DNA from: Clostridia bacterium
Lineage (GTDB): Bacteria; Bacillota; Clostridia; Lachnospirales; Lachnospiraceae
Direction of reading: 5' to 3'
Assembly (NCBI GenBank): GCA_910576325.1
Contig: CAJTIM010000007.1
Span: 62,001 to 126,000, forward strand
DNA: 64,000 bases
Part shown: positions 25,582 to 33,904 of the stretch, piece after piece
Layout of the letters: each line of letters starts with the position of its first letter
Numbering within the stretch: the first letter of the stretch is position 1
Notes under the pieces: model-generated
What the model saw: the letters and a program-made list of their open reading frames with translations, nothing else
What the model was told of the DNA's origin: nothing
Database searches by the model: none
Program-made: the position numbers and the translations under genes

Positions 25582-25616
25582 CCAATCTGGATTTTTAAAA
25601 AAATTCAGATTGGAGG
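25582..25616 (+). promoter_or_regulatory. Leader hairpin overlapping the sigma-factor RBS
   Basis: CCAATCTG (25582-25589) and CAGATTGG (25606-25613) form a stem extended by an A/T-rich section. The 3' arm includes the first bases of the ribosome site TTGGAGG before ATG 25626. Folding could limit translation of the sigma factor. Confidence 0.5.
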
Positions 25617-25625
25617 TAACGGACG

Positions 25626-26102
25626 ATGGATGAAAAGCATCCAAATCGAAAAAAGGACAAGCATAATCCCTACACATTGATGATTGTTGAGGGAAGATAC
25701 CACCTCTCTTTTAAAGACGGACGAGGGAAACTGCAAACTCTGGAAATTGACAAAATTTTATATGACCTGTTCAACCTCTTTGAGCTTGAGGATATTTCCT
25801 ATCTCAACAAAGTGAGCAGGCACATTGAACATTCCGAACTGACAGAAGCAACGCTAAATGAGCGAGCCTTTTATAAGCAGACCAACTTAGATGAGATGGT
25901 TTTAAGAAACATGGAATGTGAGTTGCTACATAAGGCAATTTCAAAACTTCCCGAAGTGCAAAAGCGCAGGCTGCTATTGTATTTTTTCGGGGATATGACC
26001 TATGAGCAAATCGCAAAGATGGAGGGGTGTACGAAAAGGGCTGTTAAATTCAGTGTGGACATCGCCATTGAAAAGCTGAAAAAAAATTTTAATATTTTTT
26101 GA
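25626..26102 (+). CDS. ICE sigma-70-family regulator
   Basis: This 158-residue protein has a C-terminal region-4-like HTH (KLPEVQKRRLLLYFFGDMTYEQIA, then CTKRAVKFSVDIAIEKL). The N-terminal part (NPYTLMIVEGRYHLSF) matches the sigma-like regulators of Tn916/CTn-type ICEs. It probably drives ICE genes. The ATG at 25626 follows TGGAGG within a hairpin, and a terminator follows the gene. Confidence 0.8.
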   Translation: MDEKHPNRKKDKHNPYTLMIVEGRYHLSFKDGRGKLQTLEIDKILYDLFNLFELEDISYLNKVSRHIEHSELTEATLNERAFYKQTNLDEMVLRNMECELLHKAISKLPEVQKRRLLLYFFGDMTYEQIAKMEGCTKRAVKFSVDIAIEKLKKNFNIF

Positions 26103-26135
26103 TATTCACACTACACATAACCTTTTTGAGTGAGC

Positions 26136-26178
26136 AAACAGGTGAAGGGGCTTAAAAATCCTTTCACCTGTTTTCCTT
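26136..26178 (+). terminator. Terminator of the sigma factor gene
   Basis: AAACAGGTGA pairs with TCACCTGTTT around a short loop and is followed by TTCCTTT. It lies 34 bases after the stop. Confidence 0.8.
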
Positions 26179-26189
26179 TGCGTGGCGAA

Positions 26190-26640
26190 AACGGGATTGT
26201 TCTTTGACAACCGAATACTCATTCGCCAAATACTTCCTCTTTGTGATTGTGATGAGCATAAGCGTGTGCAGCGGTACGCCATGACCTGCCGATAGCAGAA
26301 TAGCGATGAAAGGTGGTGAGCGGTCAAATACCGACTCAAAATATCGGGCAGCTCCCGATTTCGCCATAACCCACAAAGAGAATAATGGTACTCCCGTCCA
26401 GTCACAGCCCGAACGGTATTCAATCCGTCGCAGGCAACGAGGGCGGCTCTGTCAGACAGACAGTTGGGGTGAAACTCCCGTGGCGTCAGTTCGCTGCTGA
26501 CCGTTTGGCGACTTCCCTGCGTTTACGGACGCACTTGCATTTCGGGGTGTCGAGGACAAATAGAGATGCTCCTATCATAACGCCAGATATAAGGTGGTCA
26601 TTGGACACAGAGCTTGTTTTATGCGCTCCTGACCTTAAAT
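26190..26640 (+). ncRNA. Candidate structured RNA region
   Basis: About 450 bases between the sigma factor and PemK lack a credible gene but contain many short stable stems in series. These are CGGT/ACCG (26321-26333), ATCGGG/CCCGAT (26343-26359), ACGG/CCGT (26413-26428), GGG/CTCCC (about 26465-26479), GTCAG/CTGAC (26486-26501) and GCGT/ACGC (26519-26532). The region is richer in GC than its flanks. No known RNA family was recognised. Strand is assumed from its neighbours. Confidence 0.4.
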
Positions 26641-26651
26641 TCTTCCTTGTG

Positions 26652-26694
26652 TCTGGCTATTACATAGGCAGGATTGACCTGCCTAAATTCCAGA
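26652..26694 (+). promoter_or_regulatory. Leader stem-loop before the PemK/MazF toxin
   Basis: TCTGG/CCAGA (26652-26656 and 26690-26694) encloses a perfect AGGCAGG/CCTGCCT hairpin (26666-26684). It ends just before the ribosome site AGGAGG of the toxin gene. It may tune translation. Confidence 0.5.
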
Positions 26695-26710
26695 TAGGAG
26701 GTCAAACATA

Positions 26711-27088
26711 ATGGAAAGAATGATTAAGCGTGGAGATATTTTTTATGCAGAACTTAATCCCGTTATCGGCTCAGAACAGGGCGGCACAAGACCAGTGCTT
26801 GTAATTTCTAATAACACTGGCAACAGACACAGCCCAACAGTTATCATCGCCCCGATAACAAGCCGTACACACACGAAAGCAAAGCTCCCAACGCATACTG
26901 AGGTAAAAGATTTTGAAAAGCTCTACAAAGATTCAATTATTCTGCTTGAACAGATACGGACGATTGATAAGCAGAGGTTAAAACAGTATATAGGAATGAT
27001 GCCCGATAACGTAATGGCAAGAGTTGATAAGGCTCTTGCCATTAGTATTTCACTCAATAACAGACCTGAAAAGAAATGTGCAAATTAG
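26711..27088 (+). CDS. PemK/MazF-type endoribonuclease toxin
   Basis: This 125-residue protein has the MazF/PemK signature: [27 protein letters not shown] at the start (key motif RGDIFYA and the GSEQGG loop), then IIAPITSR, and [13 protein letters not shown] with the conserved EQIRTID. Such toxins cut mRNA at short sequences. No antitoxin gene lies directly upstream, where MazE usually sits, so this copy is an orphan or uses the RNA or small proteins nearby. It is common in CTn-type ICEs. Confidence 0.88.
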   Translation: MERMIKRGDIFYAELNPVIGSEQGGTRPVLVISNNTGNRHSPTVIIAPITSRTHTKAKLPTHTEVKDFEKLYKDSIILLEQIRTIDKQRLKQYIGMMPDNVMARVDKALAISISLNNRPEKKCAN

Positions 27089-27121
27089 AAGAAGCGGCGA
27101 GATTTGCACATTGGTCAAGTT

Positions 27122-27195
27122 GCGGCTGTATCTCTATAATTTATGACAATGGGATTTATTCCATTTATATAGGACATACAGCCGCTTTGTTTTGC
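27122..27195 (+). terminator. Long hairpin terminator
   Basis: GCGGCTGTAT (27122-27131) pairs perfectly with ATACAGCCGC (27176-27185), followed by TTTGTTTTG. It lies between the toxin and a small ORF. Confidence 0.65.
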
Positions 27196-27207
27196 GGAGG
27201 TAGTCAG

Positions 27208-27360
27208 ATGGAAAATGTTAAAGTGTCCACAAATGCAGAACAGCAGCACGAAAGCAAGGTTAATGAAGCGGAAAACTTTGATACTTTTATGAAAGCTATG
27301 GTGCAGGTAGTTGAGAAATACGGAAGATTTGTTTTGCAGGAATTGGATTGTGTTGCGTAG
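27208..27360 (+). CDS. 50-residue ICE protein
   Basis: The ORF starts MENVKVSTNAEQQHESKVNEAENFD, is acidic, and ends FVLQELDCVA. ATG 27208 follows GCGGAGGTAG, which rules out the longer upstream frame. It precedes the recombinase by 50 bases. Function is unknown. Confidence 0.6.
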   Translation: MENVKVSTNAEQQHESKVNEAENFDTFMKAMVQVVEKYGRFVLQELDCVA

Positions 27361-27410
27361 TTTTACGCAACCTTACATATCACATTTTTCTAAATATCGG
27401 AGGTGGTAGA

Positions 27411-29087
27411 ATGAATAGAGAAGGAAAGAAATGTGTTCTGTATCCGAGAGTAAGTACCGAGATGCAGGTTGATGGATACAGTCTTGAAGGTCAGAAAAAC
27501 AGTTTAAAGCGGTTTGCAGACCGTGAGGAAATGGAGATTGTCGGCATTTATGAGGACGCAGGAAAGTCTGGAAAATCAATTGAGGGGCGACCTGCATTTA
27601 AGAAAATGCTTTCCGACATAAAGAATGGACTGGAGATAGAGTATATTCTGGTTTATAAACTTTCCCGTTTTGGAAGAAATGCGGCTGACATCTTAAACTC
27701 ATTAGAGTTTGTCCAGTCTTATGGCATAAATCTTATCTGCATAGAAGAAGGGATTGACTCATCCCAGACAAGCGGAAAGCTCCTAATATCTGTTTTATCT
27801 GCGGTTGCAGAGATTGAGAGAGAAAATATCATAGAGCAAACAATGAATGGACGCAGGGAAAAAGCAAGACAGGGAGGTTGGAACGGCGGCTTTGCCCCAT
27901 ATGGATATTACTTGAAAGATAATCAGCTTTTGATAGAGGAAACCGAAGCAGAAGCAATCCGAATTATATTTGAAAAGTTTGGGAACTCAGATATAGGGCT
28001 TGGTGGTGTTGCAAAATACCTTAATCTGCAAGGCATAAAGAAAATACCCCGCCAGAACGGAAAGTTAGAAACATGGAGCAACCATTTAATACGGCAGATA
28101 TTAGACAACCCTGTTTACTGCGGAAAAATTGCTTATGGCAGGAGGACACGGGAAAAGGTTAAGGGAACAAAAAATGAATATAAGCAAGTCCATACTGATG
28201 ATTATATTTTAGAGGACGGACAGCATGAAGGAATTGTCAGCGAGGAACTCTGGCAGAAAGTCCATGCAAAGCGGAAGGCGACAGGAATTAAGCAGCCGTC
28301 AAAGGTTGGCAAAGACAGGTCGCATCTTCTAACAGGCGTATTGAAATGTCCTCTTTGCGGCACTTCAATGTACACGAACAAACACGCATGGACAAATAAG
28401 GATGGCACATATAAAGAAGTTTACTATTATATATGTGGAAGAAACAAACAGGAGCGAGGTCACCATTGTGATTATAAAGCGTCCTTGAGGAAAACAGACA
28501 TTGAGCCGCTTATAGTTGAAGCTGTAAAGGAGTTGGTAAGCGATGCCTATTTTGCCAAAGAGATTGAAAAACGGATAGGTGTTCAGACAGACACAAGCAC
28601 AGTGGATAAGGAGCTTGCCAATTATGAAAATAAGCTGAAAGAAGTGGACTTGAACAAGGCTCGTTTGGAAAATGAAATTGATAATCTTCCTGCGGATGCC
28701 CGATACCGTGAGAGAAAAATCCATGATATGACACTAAGGCTTGATGCTTTGTATGATATGATGGTGGAGTTAGAGGAACGAATTGAGGATGCCAAGTTAA
28801 GAAAAAGCTCTATTGAGATGGAAGCAATTACTCTGGACAATGTTTATAAAATCATGCAGAATTTTGGAAAGCTATATGCTATAATGAGTGACGAGGAAAA
28901 GAAAAGCCTCATCACTTACCTCATTAAAGAAATTCAGATATATCCGAATGGTGAGTCAGAAATGCCGTTAAAGTCGATAGAATTTAATTTCCCGATTTAT
29001 ATTGACGGCAAGGAGGTAAGGAAAGTTTTGTGGGAAAGAGGTAATACCGTTGAGACGGTGGTCTTGATGTCACGAAAGGTCGAGTAA
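27411..29087 (+). CDS. Large serine recombinase (TnpX/CTn type)
   Basis: This 558-residue protein has the resolvase N-terminal domain (CVLYPRVSTEMQVDGYSLEGQ with the candidate nucleophile S15, and YKLSRFGRNAADIL). The recombinase domain has GGFAPYGYYL and NPVYCGKIAYG. A zinc ribbon (CPLCG...C) and a coiled coil (about 420-500) follow. It likely integrates and excises the ICE. ATG 27411 follows CGGAGGTGG. It is the last ICE gene before the boundary repeats. Confidence 0.92.
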   Translation: MNREGKKCVLYPRVSTEMQVDGYSLEGQKNSLKRFADREEMEIVGIYEDAGKSGKSIEGRPAFKKMLSDIKNGLEIEYILVYKLSRFGRNAADILNSLEFVQSYGINLICIEEGIDSSQTSGKLLISVLSAVAEIERENIIEQTMNGRREKARQGGWNGGFAPYGYYLKDNQLLIEETEAEAIRIIFEKFGNSDIGLGGVAKYLNLQGIKKIPRQNGKLETWSNHLIRQILDNPVYCGKIAYGRRTREKVKGTKNEYKQVHTDDYILEDGQHEGIVSEELWQKVHAKRKATGIKQPSKVGKDRSHLLTGVLKCPLCGTSMYTNKHAWTNKDGTYKEVYYYICGRNKQERGHHCDYKASLRKTDIEPLIVEAVKELVSDAYFAKEIEKRIGVQTDTSTVDKELANYENKLKEVDLNKARLENEIDNLPADARYRERKIHDMTLRLDALYDMMVELEERIEDAKLRKSSIEMEAITLDNVYKIMQNFGKLYAIMSDEEKKSLITYLIKEIQIYPNGESEMPLKSIEFNFPIYIDGKEVRKVLWERGNTVETVVLMSRKVE

Positions 29088-29111
29088 AGACACATAAAAA
29101 GGCTTGAAATC

Positions 29112-29166
29112 AAGGGATTCCGAGAATGTTGCCCTGAAATCGGACGGTGTCCGGGAATCCCTTTTT
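29112..29166 (+). terminator. Terminator of the recombinase gene
   Basis: AAGGGATTCC (29112-29121) pairs with GGAATCCCTT (29154-29163) and the hairpin ends in TTTTTT. It lies 25 bases after the recombinase stop. Confidence 0.75.
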
Positions 29167-29209
29167 TGTTGCTTTGACAATAGATCTATAGTCTGAAAAA
29201 TCGGAGTGC

Positions 29210-29263
29210 GTAACAAGGGAACCACTGTTTTTGAGGATTTCGGAGGGTGTGTAACAAGGGAAC
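29210..29263 (+). repeat. Direct repeats near the ICE right end
   Basis: GTAACAAGGGAAC occurs exactly at 29210-29222 and 29251-29263, 41 bases apart, with GGAG shortly upstream of both. Placed between the recombinase and the hsdR promoter, the repeats are candidates for recombinase binding or an attachment site. The left ICE end is outside the window, so this cannot be proven. Confidence 0.5.
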
Positions 29264-29313
29264 TATTGTCAATGTATTTGAGATTCAATCGACTTGACGA
29301 ATCGTGTTTTTAC

Positions 29314-29342
29314 TTGTAAATACATGAGATTTCTGCTATACT
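29314..29342 (+). promoter_or_regulatory. Promoter of the first type I R-M operon
   Basis: TTGTAA (29314-29319) and TATACT (29337-29342) are 17 bases apart, with an extended -10 TGC. They lie 41 bases before the hsdR ATG at 29384. Confidence 0.65.
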
Positions 29343-29383
29343 GTAAGCACCCATTTCACAGCATAGATAGGAGGGATGAAAAC

Positions 29384-32311
29384 ATGTCTCATATTTCTGA
29401 GTACGACGTAGAAACCAAGTTTATGAATCGCTTGGAATCCATAGGTTACAGTTACGCAGATCTTAAAAATTATGACGATGTAATCGCTAATTTCCGAGAC
29501 AAACTTGCGGAGTTTAATGCTCCGAAGCTGAAGGAAGCAAAGGGTGAAGCAACTTTCTCCGATGCCGAATTCAATCGTGTATTGATTCATTTGGATAATC
29601 ATTCGGTATATGAATCCGCACAGCTTCTCCGTGACAAGTACGTTCTGTCACTGGATAACGGAAAGACTGTATATCTTGATTTCTTTTCGTTTGATACAGA
29701 CAGAAATATATATCAGGTCGCGCATCAGATTACGATGGATCCCGCGCACAAAGATGATGTTTCTTATAAAAACCGCTACGATGTAACGGTACTGATCAAC
29801 GGACTGCCGCTTGTGCAGATAGAGTTAAAACGTCCTGGCGTTGAAATAAACGAAGCAATCAATCAAATCAACAGGTATAGAAAGTTTTCCTTCAAGGGGG
29901 TGTTCCGTTATCTGCAGCTTTTTGTCGTTTCCAATTCCGTGCAGACCAAGTATTTCAGCAATGAGGATGAAATGGAAAACGGTATGTACAATCCCATCCT
30001 GAAGAGTTTGGTTTTCTTCTGGACAGATGAGAAGAATAAAAGAATAAACACATTGGAAGAATTCACTTCAGAGTTCTTTAGGAAGTCTGCTATAACGGAG
30101 ATGATCGACAAGTTCATGGTCATCAAGTCTGCAGAGCCGGTTCTTATGGTTATGAGACCATATCAAATTTTTGCCGTTAAGGCTGCAAGAAAGAGAATTC
30201 TGGAAGCAAATCAGAACGGATATGTGTTCGCTTGTACTGGTTCCGGGAAAACTCTCACTTCCTTTAAGCTGGCACAGCTCCTCAGGGATGAGGCGCGTAT
30301 CGATAAGGTTGTCTTTCTGATCGACCGCAAGGATCTGGATGACCAGACGGTGGATGAATATAATTCCTTTGAGAAGGATTGCGTTGATAATTCAGATAGT
30401 ACGCATGTCCTTGTGAAGCAGCTACAGGATTCCAATCGGAAGCTGATTGTTACTACCATTCAGAAGATGGCAAACGCAGTGAAGTCCAAGCGATATGAAA
30501 AGCTGATGGATGCTTATCACAATAAGAAGGTCGTTTTTATCATAGACGAATGCCATCGCAGCCAGTTTGGCAAGATGCACGGCGACATTGAAAGACATTT
30601 TGCTAATGCAAATTATATTGGTTTTACCGGTACTCCGATTTTTGAGGCAAATAAAGGCGCGGACGGTAGAACAACGGCTGACATTTTCAATGCAGGTCTT
30701 TTGCCTAACGGCGAAAAAAGAGATTCCTGCCTGCATCGCTACATGATAAAGGACGCTATTGCTGACGGAAACGTTCTTCGTTTTTCTGTTGAGTACCAGC
30801 GCACTCTTTTTGCTCATAATATTGCTATGAAGGGAATTGATCCGGAGCAGCTGGATGATCCGGAATATTGTAAGCGTCATAACATAGATATCGATGGGCT
30901 GTACCATGATGAAGAGCGTATACATAAAATTGCGGAGCATATTTTTGAGCATCATGAGCGGCATATCCATCCCCAGGGCAAGGATATCTATACGGCGCTG
31001 TTTGCCGTTGATTCTATTAAGACGCTGGGTCAATATTATGATGCTTTTAAGGAATTGAATGCCGCCTGTAATGAGGATAACCAATATAAGGTCGCTGCTA
31101 TCTTCAGCTATGGAGCAAATGAAGATATGGACGGTAAGGGAGATGAACATTCAGCTGAGCTTCTTTCTCGTATCATGGATGATTATAATCAGACCTTTGG
31201 TACTTCATATTCTATTGAGACCTTTGACGCGTATCGGAAGGATATTACGAAGCGTATGAAGCAGAAGGATCTTCCGCAGGTAGATATCCTTCTTGTAGTA
31301 AATATGATGTTGACCGGCTTTGACGCAAAGCCATTGAACACGCTTTATCTGGATAAAAATCTTGTGTGGCATACGCTGGTACAGGCTTACAGCAGAACTA
31401 ACCGTGTTGATAAGGTTACAAAGCAGTTCGGGCAGATTGTCACATATAGAAATATAAAACAGTGGCAGGATGATGCTCTGAGGCTATTCTCCGGAGACGG
31501 AGATCCAAATGAGTATCTTCTGGAAAACTATGAATATTATGTTCAGAAGTGGATTAACCAAGAACCAGTGCTTAGGAAGGTTGTGCCGAGTGTTGACGAT
31601 GCTGGGCAGCTTACCAATGAAGATGAAATCCGTATATTCATTATTGCATTCCGCACAATGGTAGGAACGCTTGCAACGTTAAAGACCTTCTCAAAATTTG
31701 ACTGGGCTGATCTGGCGGTGGTAATGGGTGAGGATGAATACGAAGGTTATAAGTCCTGGTATCTGTATTACAAGGATCAGACAAGCAATCCCAATCCAAA
31801 GGTTCCAGTTCCGGTAGATATTGATTTTGATGTAGATCTTGTCCGTACAGACCGCATAAATGTTGTTTATATCTTAAACCTTCTGAAATCTGTCAATAAG
31901 GCGGGCAAGTCTCCGGAGGAAAGGGAAGCAGATCTTGATCTGATATTACGTGAGATTGAGCGTTCTGATAATGAATCTCTCCGGGCAAAGAAGGATATTA
32001 TGGCGGAATTCGTTCGTACACGGTTCTATGATCTTTCTGATGATGCGGATATCATGGCAGAGTTCGAAGAGTTTATCAGAGAACATGAAAAGGCAGAGAC
32101 GGAGTCTTTTGCATATGAGCACGGCATTGATTACGTTGTGGTACATGACATCATGGTTGAATACATCTTTAACGGAAGCATCTCAGACGAATCTATCCGA
32201 AAGCGGCTTATGGCGTACCATCTTGGGCTTCTTAAAATTACAAAACTAACGAATGAGATCAAGGACTTTGTAAGCACAACCTATATGAAATATAAAGCGG
32301 AGGGTGAATAA
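29384..32311 (+). CDS. hsdR: Type I restriction enzyme R subunit
   Basis: This 975-residue protein has an N-terminal nuclease region (YDVTVLINGLPLVQIELKRPG with E-x-K). An SF2 motor follows with Walker A ACTGSGKTLTSF, FLIDRKDLDDQT, the DECH box FIIDECHRSQFG and GFTGTPIFE, then a C-terminal helical region. It translocates and cuts unmethylated DNA. ATG 29384 follows GGAGGG; the longer frame is unlikely. It leads hsdM and hsdS in one operon. Confidence 0.92.
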   Translation: MSHISEYDVETKFMNRLESIGYSYADLKNYDDVIANFRDKLAEFNAPKLKEAKGEATFSDAEFNRVLIHLDNHSVYESAQLLRDKYVLSLDNGKTVYLDFFSFDTDRNIYQVAHQITMDPAHKDDVSYKNRYDVTVLINGLPLVQIELKRPGVEINEAINQINRYRKFSFKGVFRYLQLFVVSNSVQTKYFSNEDEMENGMYNPILKSLVFFWTDEKNKRINTLEEFTSEFFRKSAITEMIDKFMVIKSAEPVLMVMRPYQIFAVKAARKRILEANQNGYVFACTGSGKTLTSFKLAQLLRDEARIDKVVFLIDRKDLDDQTVDEYNSFEKDCVDNSDSTHVLVKQLQDSNRKLIVTTIQKMANAVKSKRYEKLMDAYHNKKVVFIIDECHRSQFGKMHGDIERHFANANYIGFTGTPIFEANKGADGRTTADIFNAGLLPNGEKRDSCLHRYMIKDAIADGNVLRFSVEYQRTLFAHNIAMKGIDPEQLDDPEYCKRHNIDIDGLYHDEERIHKIAEHIFEHHERHIHPQGKDIYTALFAVDSIKTLGQYYDAFKELNAACNEDNQYKVAAIFSYGANEDMDGKGDEHSAELLSRIMDDYNQTFGTSYSIETFDAYRKDITKRMKQKDLPQVDILLVVNMMLTGFDAKPLNTLYLDKNLVWHTLVQAYSRTNRVDKVTKQFGQIVTYRNIKQWQDDALRLFSGDGDPNEYLLENYEYYVQKWINQEPVLRKVVPSVDDAGQLTNEDEIRIFIIAFRTMVGTLATLKTFSKFDWADLAVVMGEDEYEGYKSWYLYYKDQTSNPNPKVPVPVDIDFDVDLVRTDRINVVYILNLLKSVNKAGKSPEEREADLDLILREIERSDNESLRAKKDIMAEFVRTRFYDLSDDADIMAEFEEFIREHEKAETESFAYEHGIDYVVVHDIMVEYIFNGSISDESIRKRLMAYHLGLLKITKLTNEIKDFVSTTYMKYKAEGE

Positions 32312-32312
32312 A

Positions 32313-33893
32313 ATGGCGATTGATATTAATAAACTTCAGCAGCAGGCGGCAGATCTTTCTTCTCAGCTCTGGGCAATAGCGAATGATCTGAGAGGCGGAA
32401 TGGATGCCAACGAATTCAGAAATTATATTTTAGGAACAATATTCTACCGGTATCTCTCTGAAAGAACGGAAATGTATATGCAGGAGATCCTGGAGGAAGA
32501 TAAGCTTACCTATGAGCAGGCTTTTGCAGATGCTGATTTTAAGCCTATCGTAGAACAGTGGTCTATAGAGCATCTTGGGTATATCATCCGTCCGAAGAAT
32601 CTGTTCCGTGAGTTGAACCGTAAGATCATTAAGCCGAATGGTGATGCGGACAAATTCTCTGTGGAAGATTATGAAAGAGCTGTAAATGAACTGACCGGTT
32701 CTACCCTCGGCCATAAGTCAGAGAAGGCTTTTGAAGGTCTGTTCAACGACATGCGGCTTCAGGATACCCGCCTTGGTGACACAGTATCCGAAAGGACAGA
32801 CAAAATCGGTAAGGTTATCGCTAAGATTGGCGAGATAGATATGAATCTGCAGGATCAGCAGTTCGATGTACTGGGCACAGCATATATGATTCTGATCGGG
32901 CTTTTCCAGTCCGGTGCTGGCAAGAAAGGCGGTGAATTCTTTACCCCGACCGGGCCATCTAAACTTTGCGCTACGTTAGCTACATTGGGACTTGATGAAG
33001 CGAAGACCGTCGGAGACTGTACTTGTGGTTCTGGTTCTATGCTTCTGGAAACCCAAAAACATCTGTCAAAGCAGAAAGTCGGTCATTTCTATGGACAGGA
33101 AAATAATCCAACGACGTACAACCTTGCCAGAATGAATATGTTGATGCATGGGGTGGACTATCAGAACTTTGATATCTACAAGGGAGATACTCTGACCAAT
33201 GATATGTATGGTGATGATCTGAAGCTTACTGTGCAGGTATGCAATCCGCCGTATTCATTGAAGTGGAGTTCTGATAGCAAGTATCTTGATGATCCTAGGT
33301 ATTCGGGAGTTGGGAAGCTTGCGCCAAAGAGCCATGCCGACTTTGCTTTTCTTCAGCATATGGTATATCACATGGATGAGACAGATGGTCGTATTGCAGT
33401 GCTGCTCCCACATGGAGTTCTTTTCCGTGCAGGTGCTGAAGAGGAAATACGCAAATATCTTATTAAAGATTTGAACAGGCTTGATGCGGTGATTGGATTA
33501 CCTGCCAATCTTTTTCATGGGACGCCAATACCTGTCGTCGTTTTAGTCCTTAAAAGCAGGCGAAACGGTAATGCAGACAACATATTATTTATTGATGCAA
33601 GCGATGAATTTGAAACAGGAACAAATCAGAATGAACTTACAGATCAAAATATAAAGAAGATCGTGGATGCTTATTCTGAAAGGAAGGATATAGATAGATT
33701 TGCTCATGTTGCTAAAATCGAGGAGATTGTAGAAAACGGATACAATCTAAATATTCCGAAGTATGTAGATACATCTGAAATTGAAGAGGCTATAAACATA
33801 GAAGCTGTTAAAGTAGAATTAGCAGCAGTTGCAGAAGAAAAAAGGAACGCAATTGATAAAGTGAACAGCACGATGAAAATGCTGGGATTGTGA
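32313..33893 (+). CDS. hsdM: Type I DNA methyltransferase M subunit
   Basis: This 526-residue protein has the N-terminal helical HsdM domain and a SAM motif in GDCTCGSGSMLLE. The catalytic NPPY is in VCNPPYSLKW, and GGEFFTPTGPSK is typical of type I M subunits. It methylates adenine at the site read by HsdS. It starts one base after the hsdR stop; the upstream ATG at 32304 overlaps hsdR. Confidence 0.92.
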   Translation: MAIDINKLQQQAADLSSQLWAIANDLRGGMDANEFRNYILGTIFYRYLSERTEMYMQEILEEDKLTYEQAFADADFKPIVEQWSIEHLGYIIRPKNLFRELNRKIIKPNGDADKFSVEDYERAVNELTGSTLGHKSEKAFEGLFNDMRLQDTRLGDTVSERTDKIGKVIAKIGEIDMNLQDQQFDVLGTAYMILIGLFQSGAGKKGGEFFTPTGPSKLCATLATLGLDEAKTVGDCTCGSGSMLLETQKHLSKQKVGHFYGQENNPTTYNLARMNMLMHGVDYQNFDIYKGDTLTNDMYGDDLKLTVQVCNPPYSLKWSSDSKYLDDPRYSGVGKLAPKSHADFAFLQHMVYHMDETDGRIAVLLPHGVLFRAGAEEEIRKYLIKDLNRLDAVIGLPANLFHGTPIPVVVLVLKSRRNGNADNILFIDASDEFETGTNQNELTDQNIKKIVDAYSERKDIDRFAHVAKIEEIVENGYNLNIPKYVDTSEIEEAINIEAVKVELAAVAEEKRNAIDKVNSTMKMLGL

Positions 33894-33904
33894 GGAACTG
33901 CAAT

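Larger units (their letters stand above)
25166..25625 (+). other. 460-base non-coding stretch with three hairpins
   Basis: No convincing ORF is seen between the exporter operon and the sigma factor. It holds a terminator at 25270-25312, a GCTGCTG/CAGCAGC hairpin at 25337-25358, a second terminator at 25484-25519 and the sigma-factor leader hairpin at 25582-25613. Confidence 0.6.

Noticed and set aside
26190..26640. Group II intron as an explanation for the structured region
   Set aside because: No domain V-like hairpin, no clear GUGYG start and no reverse transcriptase gene were seen.
26385..26711. A 108-codon frame in the structured region before PemK
   Set aside because: It starts without a ribosome site, has odd composition and overlaps the stem series; more likely a shadow of a non-coding region.
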